From Pseudomonadota bacterium (GTDB lineage: Bacteria; Pseudomonadota; Alphaproteobacteria; CACIAM-22H2), in assembly GCA_016201015.1 (NCBI GenBank), contig JACQDQ010000096.1, forward strand, positions 1-38,299: a stretch of 38,299 nucleotides of DNA, read 5' to 3'. The notes below the pieces were generated by a model that made no database searches, had not been told where the DNA came from, and was given only the letters and a program-made list of their open reading frames with translations. Each line of letters opens with the position of its first letter. Positions within the stretch are counted from its first letter, which is position 1. This document shows, one piece after another, positions 1 through 8,456 of the stretch. A program made the position numbers and the translations under genes.

Positions 1-755
1 CGCGAGGCGGAAAAGCGCGGCTCGACCGCCAGCGTCGAGCCGGTGAGCATCGCCTGGTAGAAGCTGTTGAGCGCGTTGGTGTGGAAGAGCGGCAGCGTGG
101 TGCAGAGCACGTCCCCCTCGCGCACGTCGAGCAGCTGCGCGGTGTTGACGCCCCACCAGAAATACTGCGCGTGTGGGCAGCACACGCCCTTCGATGGGCC
201 GGTGGTGCCGGAGGTGTAGAGGATCGCCACCGTGTCGCCGGGGTGAAGCGCCGCGGGCGGCAGTGCTTCACCGGATGGCGGCAGTTTCGTGCATGCCCAG
301 CCATGGACTGAGACGGGGTCGCCGCCGATGAGCCAGATCTGCTCCAGCTTCAACGCACGGGCATCGAGTTGCTCCAGGGCACCAGTTAGGTGGGACTCGA
401 TGGCCAGCAACCGCGCGCCCGAATTGGCCAAGAGATGCTGGAGCTGCAGCCCGCGCGCGGCGGTGTTGAGTGGCACGGCAATCGCGCCCAGCCAGGCGCA
501 GCCGAGGAACACCTGCAGGAATTCGGCGCGGTTGGAGCACATGAGGGCGACGCGATCGCCGGTCCGGATGCCTACAGCGGCGAGAGCGCCGGCGAAGCGC
601 GCCGCCATCGCCCGCGTCTCTTCGTAGGTCCAGGCGACATCGCCGGCGACGAAAAGACGGCGATCGCCATGGCGAAGCGCTTGCCGCGCGAGCATCGTCG
701 GCAGCGTGCGCTGGTGCGGCGCAAAGGCGGCGATGATGTCGGTCGCGTCGCTCAT
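1..755 (-). CDS. AMP-dependent acyl-CoA ligase, N-terminal part (cut by window edge)
   Basis: This is the N-terminal 251 residues of an ANL-superfamily AMP-forming acid:CoA ligase; the 3' end lies outside the window. Family members adenylate a carboxylic acid with ATP and transfer the acyl group to CoA in the cytoplasm. The diagnostic P-loop-like motif YTSGTTGPSKG is visible near residues 180-190, preceded by GDTVAIL and followed by the LPLFHTNA segment typical of the family. The ATG at 755 has a GGAGAG ribosome site 8-9 bases upstream. It is the last visible gene of the minus-strand operon, 20 bases after the cyclase-like gene, so it probably activates the acid imported by the Liv-type transporter. 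The substrate cannot be read from this part. The family call is secure; the substrate is unknown. Confidence 0.93.
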   Translation of the reverse strand, partial: MSDATDIIAAFAPHQRTLPTMLARQALRHGDRRLFVAGDVAWTYEETRAMAARFAGALAAVGIRTGDRVALMCSNRAEFLQVFLGCAWLGAIAVPLNTAARGLQLQHLLANSGARLLAIESHLTGALEQLDARALKLEQIWLIGGDPVSVHGWACTKLPPSGEALPPAALHPGDTVAILYTSGTTGPSKGVCCPHAQYFWWGVNTAQLLDVREGDVLCTTLPLFHTNALNSFYQAMLTGSTLAVEPRFSAS

Positions 756-775
756 TTGCGTCTCTCCAGCGCGCC

Positions 776-1561
776 TCAGCCGCCCGGCACCAGTCCCAGC
801 ACGCGCAACGGGCTGCCGCTACCCTGCTTGATCTTGAGCGGCGGGCAGATGATCACGCTGCCGGTTGGCGGCAACAGGTCGAGATTGGCGAGACACTGAA
901 GGCCGTAGCGGCCGGCGCCGTGCATGTAGTAGTGGCAAGGGTATGGCGGCCGCAGGTGATAGGCCTGCCCGGCATCGGTCCCGATCGCCTCCGAGCCGAA
1001 GCCGAGCACGTCGCGATCGTTGACGAGAAACTTCACGGCATCGGCATCGGGTCCGGGCGTGTGCTGGCCGGTCTCGTCGAAATTCTGAAAGGCGATGGGG
1101 TCGGTACGCTTCGACCAGTCGGTACGCATGAGGACCCATGAGCGGCGCGGGATTGGCCCGTGCCGCTTCTCCCAATCGCGGATGAAATCGACCGTCAGCA
1201 AAAAATCGGGGTCGGCCGCGGATTCCTGCGAGCAATCGATGACGCAGGCGGCGGCGATGAAATTCTCGACCGGAATCGTGTCGGTGCTGTTGTTGGGCAG
1301 ATCCTTCCCGGAAATCCAGTGGATCGGCGCGTCGAAATGGGTGCCCGTATGCTCGCCGCACGAGAAGTTGTTCCAGTACCAGGCGGGGCCGCGCTCATCG
1401 TAGCGCGACACCTCCTCGATGCGGAACGGCCAGCATTGTCCCATTTCCGGCGGCAAGACGATCTGCGGGAAATCGGGTGAAAGCGTCTGGGTGAGATCGA
1501 CGACGCGGATGCGGCCCGCGGCGAAGGCGTTGACCAGCTGCAACAGAGTTTCCGCGCTCAT
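776..1561 (-). CDS. Cyclase family metal-dependent hydrolase (kynurenine formamidase-like)
   Basis: A 261-residue protein of the cyclase/KynB family (PF04199), whose members hydrolyse amides, lactones or related bonds using a metal bound by a HxGTHxDxPxH motif. The motif is intact here as HTGTHFDAPIH near residue 95. The N-terminal VVDLTQTLSPDFP segment is also typical. The open frame extends to a TTG at 1567, but the ATG at 1561 has a GAGG ribosome site 8 bases upstream and is preferred. It sits 51 bases after the DUF35-SDR gene and 20 bases before the acyl-CoA ligase gene, in one operon. In such catabolic operons the family often opens a ring or amide. The actual substrate is unknown. Confidence 0.9.
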   Translation of the reverse strand: MSAETLLQLVNAFAAGRIRVVDLTQTLSPDFPQIVLPPEMGQCWPFRIEEVSRYDERGPAWYWNNFSCGEHTGTHFDAPIHWISGKDLPNNSTDTIPVENFIAAACVIDCSQESAADPDFLLTVDFIRDWEKRHGPIPRRSWVLMRTDWSKRTDPIAFQNFDETGQHTPGPDADAVKFLVNDRDVLGFGSEAIGTDAGQAYHLRPPYPCHYYMHGAGRYGLQCLANLDLLPPTGSVIICPPLKIKQGSGSPLRVLGLVPGG

Positions 1562-1612
1562 CGCCAATGCCTCAATCCAACAGAGTTTCCTTTGCGTCCG
1601 ACACGAACCCGA

Positions 1613-2866
1613 TCAGCCGGCCCCGGCGGCCAGCTCGCGCTCGAGCGCCTTGGGGTTGTCGCGCCATCGCGCCAGCCATTCCTGCGCGACGTCGCCCGGA
1701 TAGACGTCTTCGATTCCGTCCTGCAGCGCCTTGACGATGGCGGCCGCGAGCGCCGCGGGGGCGAGCTTCGGCGGCAGGAGCTGCTGATTCCATTCGTCGT
1801 CGATCGGTCCAGGAAAGACATTGACGACGCGCACGCCGGATGCACGCATCTCGGCACGCAGGCATTGCGCCAGCGACAGGGCCGCCGCCTTCGAGGCGGA
1901 ATAGGTGCCGTGCGGCGGGAAGTTCGAAAGCGCGAATATCGACAGCAGATTGACCCAGGCGACCGCGCTCGATTGACCGTCGGCGCCGCGCGCGCGCATC
2001 GCCGGCGCGAATTCCTGCGCCAAACGCAGGAGCGCGAGATAGTTGGTCTCCATCTCAGCGCGGGCCGTTTCGACGCCGTGGCGCGAGGCGATGCCAAAAT
2101 TGCGATGGTGGTCGGCGGTGTTGATCAGGATATCGACGCGGCCGCCGATCTCCCCGGCAATCTCCTTGACCGAGCGAGAGTTGGTGACGTCGAGCGGCAG
2201 CAGCGCAACTTGCGGGATCGCCTTGAGCCGATCGAAGCCCGGGAGCTTCTTCCACGGCTCGGCATGGCCCACCCAGATGAGGTCCGCCCCGGCTGCGGCG
2301 ACCGCCTCGACCACCGCCTGGCCGGCGGCCGTCTTGCCGTCGGTGACCAGAACCTTGCGGAACTTGGGATCGCAGGTCATTTCCCTGAGTTGGCGGTCGT
2401 CGGCCATGTTCGGTGTTTCCTTCTCCGGCAATGCGACCAGCACGGCTTGGCCGGCGCGGTCGAGACAGGCGCGGATGCGCATGCGCGCCGGTGCCGCCGG
2501 GCAATCGCCGTGCAGATAGGCGATGACGGTCGGGCCGCAATCGAGCCGCACCATACCGAGGCGCCACGGCACGCGTTCGCGGAAGAACAGCTCCTGGCTA
2601 TGGCGCAGCAATGTCTCCGAGATCAGCTCGCCGGCGCCGTTCTGGACGCGCCAATCCAGGCGGTCCGACAGGCAGGCGCAGCACGCCTCGCGCGGCGGAT
2701 ACTGAACGGTGGCGCAATCGCGGCAGACCTGAAGCTCGAAGCTGCCGCGGGCGGCGGCGGCGGTGAGGCCAAGCGCGACGCGGCTGCGGATGGCCGGCGG
2801 CAGCGTCGGCAGACGCGTGCGCAGGACCGGGTTCTTGCGCTTGGGCCGGAGGAGCGGCGCCGTCAT
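1613..2866 (-). CDS. DUF35 OB-fold/Zn-ribbon protein fused to a short-chain dehydrogenase
   Basis: A 417-residue two-domain protein. Residues about 30-150 are a DUF35-type acyl-CoA-associated domain: a rubredoxin-like Zn ribbon with C48xxC51 and C62xxC65, then an OB-fold-like stretch. Residues about 168-417 are a short-chain dehydrogenase/reductase with catalytic Asn275, Ser309, Tyr322 and Lys326. The SDR nucleotide site is degenerate: the glycine motif reads TDGKTAAGQ and the NNAG motif reads NTAD. DUF35 proteins act as partners of thiolase-like lipid-transfer proteins (ChsH2 with Ltp2 in steroid side-chain cleavage), and the upstream neighbour, 4 bases away, is exactly such a protein. The ATG at 2866 has a GGAG site. 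Met154 at the domain boundary could in theory start a separate SDR, but the frame is continuous. The fused architecture suggests aldol cleavage coupled to redox of the released carbonyl, which is inference. Confidence 0.88.
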   Translation of the reverse strand: MTAPLLRPKRKNPVLRTRLPTLPPAIRSRVALGLTAAAARGSFELQVCRDCATVQYPPREACCACLSDRLDWRVQNGAGELISETLLRHSQELFFRERVPWRLGMVRLDCGPTVIAYLHGDCPAAPARMRIRACLDRAGQAVLVALPEKETPNMADDRQLREMTCDPKFRKVLVTDGKTAAGQAVVEAVAAAGADLIWVGHAEPWKKLPGFDRLKAIPQVALLPLDVTNSRSVKEIAGEIGGRVDILINTADHHRNFGIASRHGVETARAEMETNYLALLRLAQEFAPAMRARGADGQSSAVAWVNLLSIFALSNFPPHGTYSASKAAALSLAQCLRAEMRASGVRVVNVFPGPIDDEWNQQLLPPKLAPAALAAAIVKALQDGIEDVYPGDVAQEWLARWRDNPKALERELAAGAG

Positions 2867-2870
2867 AGCG

Positions 2871-4040
2871 CTAGCTCCGCGCGAGGATCGCGGCGCCGCT
2901 GCACAGGCCGCGATCGTAGTTGATCATGCCGAAGCCGCTCGCCATGCCGATCCTGGCATCTGCCACGGCGCCGCCGAGCGCTTGGCCGGTCACCTGCCGG
3001 ATCGCTTCGACCAGTCCGAGAAACCCGCCGGCGGCGCCCGCCTGGCCGACCGAAAGCTGGCCGCCCGAGGTATTGAGCGGAAACGATCCGTCGACGGTAA
3101 AGCTGTGCCGCCGCACGAAATCCGGCCCTTCGCCCTTGCGGCAGAAGCCGAGGTCTTCGAGCTGCATCATGGTGATCACCGGATAGTCGTCGTAGGCCTC
3201 GACGAAATCGATGTCGCCGGGGGGAATCCCGGCCTGGCGGTAAAGCTCATCGCAATCCAGCACCCAGCCGCCGCGATACTGGACCGGATCGTCGGGAAAG
3301 GCGTTGTGCCGCTCGATCGTTGCGAGGACCCGAGCGTAGGCCAAGTCGAGCTCTTCCGCCCGCTCGCGCCGCAGGACGAGGAATCCCTCGGCACCGGCGC
3401 AGGGCATCACGCAGTCGAACAGGCGCAGCGGGTCGGCGATCGGCCGCGCGCTGAGATATTCGGCGAGGGTCAGCGCCTTCTTCATGAGAGCGTAGGGAAA
3501 TTTGAGCGCGTTGGCGCGCTGCGCCACGCAGAGTTTGCCGAAATCCTCGGCCTCGGCGCCGTAGCTGCGCATGTAATGCGCGGTGAGAAACGCGAAACTG
3601 GCGTTGGGCCCGCCGGAGCCGTAGGGGTAGACGGCGTCGCGGGCAAACTGGCTGAAGGTCGCCGTGTTCAGGCGGAACGAGTCGGTGTGGTTGGTGTCGC
3701 CGGCGATGCAGGCGACGATGTCGGCATCGCCGCATTGAACCGCTCGCGCCGCGCGGCGCAGGGCGACGACCCCACTGGCGCCGCCCATCGGAATATGGTC
3801 GAGCCAGCGCAGCGTGAAGCCGAGATGTTGCGTCAATCCCACCGCCGTGTCAGGCGCCAGCGTGAAGCTCGATACGCACAATCCCTCGATCTTGTCCTTC
3901 GTCAGGCCCGAGCGCTGCAGCAGCTCGGCCAGTACGCGGGCAAGAAACCAATGCGCGCCACGGATCGAATAGCGCGCATAAGGCACGGTCACCGGAACCG
4001 CGACCGCCACGTCGTCATAGCCTGTACGTCGACGGGTCAT
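2871..4040 (-). CDS. SCP2/Ltp2-like thiolase homologue without the catalytic Cys (probable acyl-CoA aldolase)
   Basis: A 389-residue thiolase-fold protein of the nonspecific lipid-transfer (SCP-x/Ltp2) group. In true thiolases the nucleophile lies in a CASG motif. Here the segment reads MGGASG (residues 85-90), so Gly87 replaces Cys. The C-terminal GHP motif after NTSGG is changed to GQA (Gln333 in place of His). These losses fit the Ltp2-type retro-aldolases, which work with a DUF35 partner, rather than a Claisen thiolase. The EAYDDY segment at residues 281-286 is typical of the group. The ATG at 4040 has no good ribosome site but overlaps, as ATGA, the stop of a possible 20-codon frame beginning at 4099, so coupling is possible. 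It lies directly upstream of the DUF35-SDR gene. Family is confident; aldolase activity is inferred from context. Confidence 0.88.
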   Translation of the reverse strand: MTRRRTGYDDVAVAVPVTVPYARYSIRGAHWFLARVLAELLQRSGLTKDKIEGLCVSSFTLAPDTAVGLTQHLGFTLRWLDHIPMGGASGVVALRRAARAVQCGDADIVACIAGDTNHTDSFRLNTATFSQFARDAVYPYGSGGPNASFAFLTAHYMRSYGAEAEDFGKLCVAQRANALKFPYALMKKALTLAEYLSARPIADPLRLFDCVMPCAGAEGFLVLRRERAEELDLAYARVLATIERHNAFPDDPVQYRGGWVLDCDELYRQAGIPPGDIDFVEAYDDYPVITMMQLEDLGFCRKGEGPDFVRRHSFTVDGSFPLNTSGGQLSVGQAGAAGGFLGLVEAIRQVTGQALGGAVADARIGMASGFGMINYDRGLCSGAAILARS

Positions 4041-4106
4041 GTCGACCGGCGCCGGCAGGCGGTCGCTGCTCTTGCTGCCATGGTCAGCGGACTCTGCATG
4101 GCCGCA

Positions 4107-4826
4107 TCACGCCTGGCCGCCGAGATAGGTTGCGACGACCTTGGGGTCGTGCATCAGCGCGGCGGCGGCGCCGGAGTGGGCGATCTCGCCGGTCTCGAGG
4201 ACATAGGCATAGTCGGCAGTCTCGAGCGCGGCGAGGGCGTTCTGCTCGACGAGCAGGATCGAGACGCCGCTGCTGCGGAGCGAAGCGATGATGCGAAAGA
4301 TCTCGCGGACCACGAGTGGGGCCAGGCCCAGGCTCGGTTCGTCGAGCAGGAGGAGGCGCGGCCTGGCCATCAGCGCGCGGCCAAGCGCCAGCATCTGGCG
4401 CTCGCCGCCCGACAGCGTCGCGGCAAGTTGGTTGCGCCGTTCGGCGAGGCGGGCAAAGCGCTCGAAGACCGTGGCCAGGTCTTGCCGTACGCCCTCGCGG
4501 TCGCGCCGGCGCGCATAGGCGCCGAGAAGAAGATTGTCGATGACCGAAAGCTCGCCGAACAGCTCGCGGCGCTCGGGAACTAGGCAGAGGCCGCGCGCGA
4601 CCCGGTCCTCGATCTCCAACCGACGCAGATCGATGCCGTCGAATACGATGCGGCCGCGCGAGGGCAGCAGCCCGATCGTCGCCTCGAGCAGCGTGGTCTT
4701 GCCGGCCCCGTTGGGGCCGATGACGGTGACGATCTGGCCGGCCTGCAGGGAGAGCGACACGCCGCGCACCGCCTCCATCTTGCCATAGGCGACGTGGATA
4801 TCGTCGATCTCGAGAAAAGCGCTCAT
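4107..4826 (-). CDS. livF: Branched-chain amino acid-type ABC transporter ATPase LivF
   Basis: A 239-residue ATPase of the HAAT (LivF) family, on the cytoplasmic face of the transporter. It has Walker [10 protein letters not shown] near residue 40, the ABC signature LSGGERQM near residue 140, Walker [12 protein letters not shown], and the switch region SILLVEQNA typical of LivF. Its start overlaps the stop of the upstream livM-livG fusion by four bases (ATGA), indicating translational coupling. Together with livH, the livM-livG fusion and the divergent binding protein it completes one HAAT importer. Liv-type transporters in catabolic operons often carry aromatic or other carboxylic acids rather than leucine, and the CoA ligase and aldolase-like genes downstream point that way here. 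Confidence 0.95.
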   Translation of the reverse strand: MSAFLEIDDIHVAYGKMEAVRGVSLSLQAGQIVTVIGPNGAGKTTLLEATIGLLPSRGRIVFDGIDLRRLEIEDRVARGLCLVPERRELFGELSVIDNLLLGAYARRRDREGVRQDLATVFERFARLAERRNQLAATLSGGERQMLALGRALMARPRLLLLDEPSLGLAPLVVREIFRIIASLRSSGVSILLVEQNALAALETADYAYVLETGEIAHSGAAAALMHDPKVVATYLGGQA

Positions 4827-6589
4827 GTCACGCCGCCAAGATAGGCTTGGCGCACTCTGGGATCGGCGCGAATCTCGGCCGGCAACCCTTCGGCCAGCTT
4901 GACGCCGAAATCCATGACGACGATGCGATCGACGAGACCCATGACGAAATCCATGTCGTGCTCGACCAGCAGGATCGTCACGCCTTCGCTGCGAAGCGCG
5001 CGGAGAAGATCGGCGAGGGCGTTCTTGTCCGCGCGCCTGAGGCCGGCCGCGGGCTCGTCGAGGATGACGAGAGCCGGGTCGGCGGCGAGCGCGCGCGCCA
5101 CTTCGAGGATGCGCTGGCTCGCCAGCGGCAGATTGCCGGCAAGCTCATAGGGTCGGTCGCCGAGGCCGACGCGGTGGAGCTGGTGCATCGCCTCGGCACG
5201 CACGGCGCGCTCCTCGCCGCGGTCGAGATGCAGCGCCCCGGCAAGGAACCCGGCGCGCGTGCGGAGATAGGCGCCCAGCACGACATTATCCAGCAGCGTC
5301 ATGTTGGGGCGCAGTTTGACGTGCTGGAATGTGCGGGCGACGCCGCGGGCCGCGATGCGCCGCGCCGCTAGACCGCTGATGGCCTGGCCCTGGAGCACGA
5401 TCTTGCCGCGATCGGCCTTCAACACGCCGGTAATCAGGTTGAACATGGTGCTCTTGCCGGCGCCGTTGGGGCCGATGAGGCCAAGGATCTCGCCCGCCCT
5501 GAGTTCGAAGCTGACGTCGCTCACGGCGACAAGCCCGCCGAAGCGTTTCATCATGCCGTCGACCTTAAGCAGCAACGTGCCCGCCTGCGGCAATGTGCGG
5601 CGCGGCAGCGGCGGGGCGGCGGCCGGCGGTGGCGGAGTATGCTTGGGCAGGCGACGGCGGAGGAACGGCACCAGCCCGCCGCGCGCATGCTGCAGCAACA
5701 GAACGAAGAGCGCGCCGAAGAAGACGATTTCGAGCTGGCCGCTGTTGCGCGAGATGGTGGGAAGCACATCCTGCAGCGCGTTCTTGAGCAGCGTCACCAA
5801 CGCCGCGCCGACCACCGCGCCGGCGATATGCCCCGAGCCGCCGGCGAACGCCATAAGCAGATACTCGATTCCCGGCTTCACGTCGAACGGCGCCGGGCTC
5901 ACGAAGCGCTGCAGATGTGCGTAGAGCCAGCCGGCGAGGCCGGCGAAAAGGCCGGCGAGCACGAACACGGCAAGACGAATCCGAAAGGTGTTGATGCCCA
6001 GGCTTTCGGCCATCGCCGCGCCGCCGCGCAGGCTGCGGATCGCGCGGCCCTCGCGCGAGTTCAGGAGGTTGGCGCTGAGCCACATGGCGCCGGCGAGAAA
6101 CAGCCAGATGAGATAGTAGATCGCACCGGCGGCGGCGAAGGAGATCGATCCCACCTGGATCGGCGGAATGCCCGAGATGCCGTTGAAGCGGCCGAGCATC
6201 TCGATATTGCCGAAGAGGTAATAGATGGCGATGCCCCAGGCGATGGTGCTGAGCGGCAGGAAATGTCCTTCCAAGCGCAGCGTGACGGCGCCAAGCACGG
6301 CCGCGACGCCGCCGGTGAGCGCCAGCGCCAATAGTAGCCCCAGCCAAGGGGGGGCGCCGTGGGCGGTGGTCGCCCAAGCGGTGGCGTAAGCGCCGATGCC
6401 GACGAAGGCGGCCTGACCGAACGAGGTGAGGCCGCCGATGCCGGTCAGCAGCACCAATCCGAGCGCCACCAGCGCATAGACGCCGATGTAGTTGAGCAGC
6501 GTCACCGTGAAGCTGCCGAGCACCAGCGGCGCCGCCGCCAGCGCGGCGGCCGAGACGAGGAGCAGAAGCATGAAATGCGCGGGCCTCAT
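4823..6589 (-). CDS. Fused LivM permease - LivG ATPase of a HAAT-family ABC transporter
   Basis: A 588-residue fusion. Residues 1 to about 325 are a LivM-type permease with roughly eight to nine hydrophobic segments and the typical [16 protein letters not shown] and [16 protein letters not shown] motifs. After a Pro/Ala-rich linker (about 315-340) comes a complete LivG-type ATPase with Walker A GPNGAGKS, the LivG-style signature region [17 protein letters not shown], Walker [12 protein letters not shown] and [13 protein letters not shown]. LivM and LivG are usually separate genes, although fusions are known in proteobacteria. The gene overlaps livH upstream and livF downstream by four bases each (ATGA), so the three are translated as a coupled set. 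No frameshift is needed; the fusion is one open frame. Confidence 0.94.
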   Translation of the reverse strand: MRPAHFMLLLLVSAAALAAAPLVLGSFTVTLLNYIGVYALVALGLVLLTGIGGLTSFGQAAFVGIGAYATAWATTAHGAPPWLGLLLALALTGGVAAVLGAVTLRLEGHFLPLSTIAWGIAIYYLFGNIEMLGRFNGISGIPPIQVGSISFAAAGAIYYLIWLFLAGAMWLSANLLNSREGRAIRSLRGGAAMAESLGINTFRIRLAVFVLAGLFAGLAGWLYAHLQRFVSPAPFDVKPGIEYLLMAFAGGSGHIAGAVVGAALVTLLKNALQDVLPTISRNSGQLEIVFFGALFVLLLQHARGGLVPFLRRRLPKHTPPPPAAAPPLPRRTLPQAGTLLLKVDGMMKRFGGLVAVSDVSFELRAGEILGLIGPNGAGKSTMFNLITGVLKADRGKIVLQGQAISGLAARRIAARGVARTFQHVKLRPNMTLLDNVVLGAYLRTRAGFLAGALHLDRGEERAVRAEAMHQLHRVGLGDRPYELAGNLPLASQRILEVARALAADPALVILDEPAAGLRRADKNALADLLRALRSEGVTILLVEHDMDFVMGLVDRIVVMDFGVKLAEGLPAEIRADPRVRQAYLGGVT

Positions 6590-7641
6590 GCGGCATCCTC
6601 GGCTTCATCCTCGTCCTCGAGATGGGCGAATGTGAGCGAGCGCCAGAGCAGCACGGGAATAAGCGAGGCGAAGACCACGACCTCTTTCAGCGAGCTGTTC
6701 CAGAACGAGGCGTAGCTTTCGAGCAGACCGACAAAAACTGCGCCAAGCGCGGCCACCGGATAGCTCACCAATCCGCCGATGATGGCGCCGACAAAGGCCT
6801 TGAGCCCGAGGATGAATCCGGAATCGTAATAGAGCGTCGCCACCGGGCCGATCAGGATGCCGGAAGTCCCCGCCAGCACCGAGGCGAGCAGGAAGGCCAG
6901 TTCGCCGGCCGCGGCGGGCCGGATTCCGACCAGCCTGGCGCCGGTGCGGTTGATCGCCGTCGCGCGCAACGCCTTGCCGGCCATCGTCCGCCCGAAGAAC
7001 AGGAACAACAGCAGGCCGAACACGATGGAGGCGCCGACGATCAGCAGCGATTGTCCGGTGATCACGATCGTGCCGATCGTGAACATCGCGCGCGTCAGCG
7101 GCTCCGTCCGGAAGCCCTCCGGTCCGAAGAACAGCAGCGCGAGTCCGGAAATGGCGAAGTGCACGGCCAAGGCGACGATCAGCAGCACCAGGACCGGCGC
7201 ATCGGCGAGCGGACGAAAAGCGATGCGGTAGAGCAGCGGGGCAATCGGCATCACCAGCGCCAGTGCCAGGGCGATCTCGGCGGCCATCGGCAGCCGTTGA
7301 CCGCCGACGATCCACACCGCCGCTATCGGGATCAGCGGCAGGACGGCATAGTGGAGCAGAGCCATGGGGAGACGATGCGCCTCGCCGCGGCGCAGCAGTG
7401 TGTAGACCTCCATGGCGAGCGCGAGGCCGGCCAGCGTCATCACCAACCATATCGTCCCCGGCGTCCGCTCGAGCTGGAACGACGCGAGAGTGAGCGCCGC
7501 ATAGGCGGCGATATCGCCGAACGGCACGAAGATGACGCGGGTGACGGTGAAGATGAGCACCGTGCCGAGGGCCACCAGCACATAGATCGCGCCGTTGGCG
7601 ATGCCGTCCTGCGCCAGCAGCAGTGCAATCTCGAGGTTCAT
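6586..7641 (-). CDS. livH: Branched-chain amino acid-type ABC transporter permease LivH
   Basis: A 351-residue inner-membrane permease of the HAAT LivH family. The N-terminus MNLEIALLLAQDGIANGAIY is the usual LivH start, and about eight to nine hydrophobic segments follow. The conserved loop KALRATAINRTGARLVGI near two-thirds of the length is the ATPase-contact region. The open frame extends upstream to 7755 through a non-homologous stretch; I chose the ATG at 7641 because homology begins there and a GGGGG tract lies just upstream. Length is somewhat above the common 290-310 because of an extra segment near residues 80-170. It is the first gene of the minus-strand operon and is transcribed from the AT-rich region shared with the divergent MarR-type regulator. 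Confidence 0.93.
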   Translation of the reverse strand: MNLEIALLLAQDGIANGAIYVLVALGTVLIFTVTRVIFVPFGDIAAYAALTLASFQLERTPGTIWLVMTLAGLALAMEVYTLLRRGEAHRLPMALLHYAVLPLIPIAAVWIVGGQRLPMAAEIALALALVMPIAPLLYRIAFRPLADAPVLVLLIVALAVHFAISGLALLFFGPEGFRTEPLTRAMFTIGTIVITGQSLLIVGASIVFGLLLFLFFGRTMAGKALRATAINRTGARLVGIRPAAAGELAFLLASVLAGTSGILIGPVATLYYDSGFILGLKAFVGAIIGGLVSYPVAALGAVFVGLLESYASFWNSSLKEVVVFASLIPVLLWRSLTFAHLEDEDEAEDAA

Positions 7642-7678
7642 GTCCCCCAACGCAGCACCCTCGGAACTTCGACCTGGA

Positions 7679-7703
7679 TTTATACCAGAATTTCTTATAT
7701 AAA
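7679..7703. promoter_or_regulatory. 25-bp near-perfect dyad, candidate MarR-type operator between livH and the regulator
   Basis: Centred on base 7691, outer arms TTTATA (7679-7684) and TATAAA (7698-7703) and inner arms AGAA (7687-7690) and TTCT (7692-7695) pair in 10 of 12 positions. It lies in the only AT-rich stretch nearby, between the divergent start codons at 7641 and 7731. A third copy of the outer arm (TTTATA, 7714-7719) lies just before the regulator's ribosome site, making a second, spaced inverted repeat with 7698-7704. TATA-like sequences inside it could also be -10 elements. Position, symmetry and the adjacent winged-helix gene make it the likely binding site of that regulator. 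Confidence 0.72.
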
Positions 7704-7730
7704 ATGTCTGATTTTTATAAGGATCTGTTG

Positions 7731-8315
7731 ATGGAGCGCGCGCGATCGAAGGCACGTCTTGTCGATCCGAGCCCGGAGGCCGCGACGGCGGTCGCGCCCG
7801 ACAATGCCTCGCGACACGAACAGGTGGTCACCGCCTTCGAGTATGCCGTCTGGCACCTCGGCTCGGCCTTCGCCCGCTGGCGTCGGGACTGCCTGGCGCG
7901 CCTGCCCGGCGGCGACGAACTCTCGGGCGCGGAAGCGTCGATCCTGCACATCATCCATGTCAACGACACCGCCAAGGGCCTGGCGGAGATCAGCCGCCTG
8001 CTGCATCGCGACGATCTTTCCAACATCCAATACGGCCTCAAGAAGTTGCTGACTCTGGGCTACATCGAAAAGGCCAACCCGCGCGCGCCGCGCAAGAGCG
8101 TCAGCTATCGCGTGTCAACCCACGGGCGCGTGCTCATCGAGGCGTATCTGCGCCTGCGCCGCGATGTCCTTCTACGGCTGACGGCGCGCCTTGCCGGCAC
8201 CACGGCGGAGATCGAAAGCGCGACATTGCTTCTGCATCTGATGATCGGGGTCTACGACCAGGCCAGCAATGTCGTCGTCGGACACGGCGATGCGTTTGGC
8301 CGCATGCGCCCTTGA
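7731..8315 (+). CDS. MarR-type winged-helix transcriptional regulator
   Basis: A 194-residue regulator of the MarR-like group of COG5631. The winged helix lies at about residues 65-130: SGAEASILHIIHVNDTAKGL, then EISRLLHRDDLSNIQYGLKKL as the recognition segment, and KSVSYRVSTHG as the wing. Flanking helices at both ends probably form the dimer. In-frame ATGs exist at 7704 and 7731. The second is chosen because AAGGA lies 8 bases before it, while 7704 has no ribosome site and overlaps the operator-like dyad. It is divergent from the livH operon and precedes the binding-protein gene by 141 bases. It probably senses the imported acid or its CoA ester and represses both directions through the dyad at 7679-7703; this is inferred. 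Confidence 0.88.
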   Translation: MERARSKARLVDPSPEAATAVAPDNASRHEQVVTAFEYAVWHLGSAFARWRRDCLARLPGGDELSGAEASILHIIHVNDTAKGLAEISRLLHRDDLSNIQYGLKKLLTLGYIEKANPRAPRKSVSYRVSTHGRVLIEAYLRLRRDVLLRLTARLAGTTAEIESATLLLHLMIGVYDQASNVVVGHGDAFGRMRP

Positions 8316-8456
8316 GCTTTGACGTTGACCCGAAGGCACGCAAGAGGTTCGATCTTCGCAATGGTGAATTTTGATGACCAGGGCTTGTGCAGCGAAGCTC
8401 ATCGACGGCGCTGGCGGCTTGGTTCGATGCGAAATCTCGTAACAGGGAGGGTAATC

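Noticed and set aside
1592-2923. A 443-codon plus-strand frame
   Set aside because: Antisense to the DUF35-SDR gene; no motifs and no ribosome site.
2763-4583. A 606-codon open frame on the plus strand
   Set aside because: It is antisense to the thiolase-like gene and livF, which carry clear family motifs; its Arg/Ala-rich translation resembles no family. Long antisense frames are expected at this GC content.
7623-7730. Longer N-terminus of the MarR-type regulator (starts at 7623 or 7704)
   Set aside because: These starts overlap livH or the operator-like dyad and lack a ribosome site; 7731 has AAGGA at good spacing.
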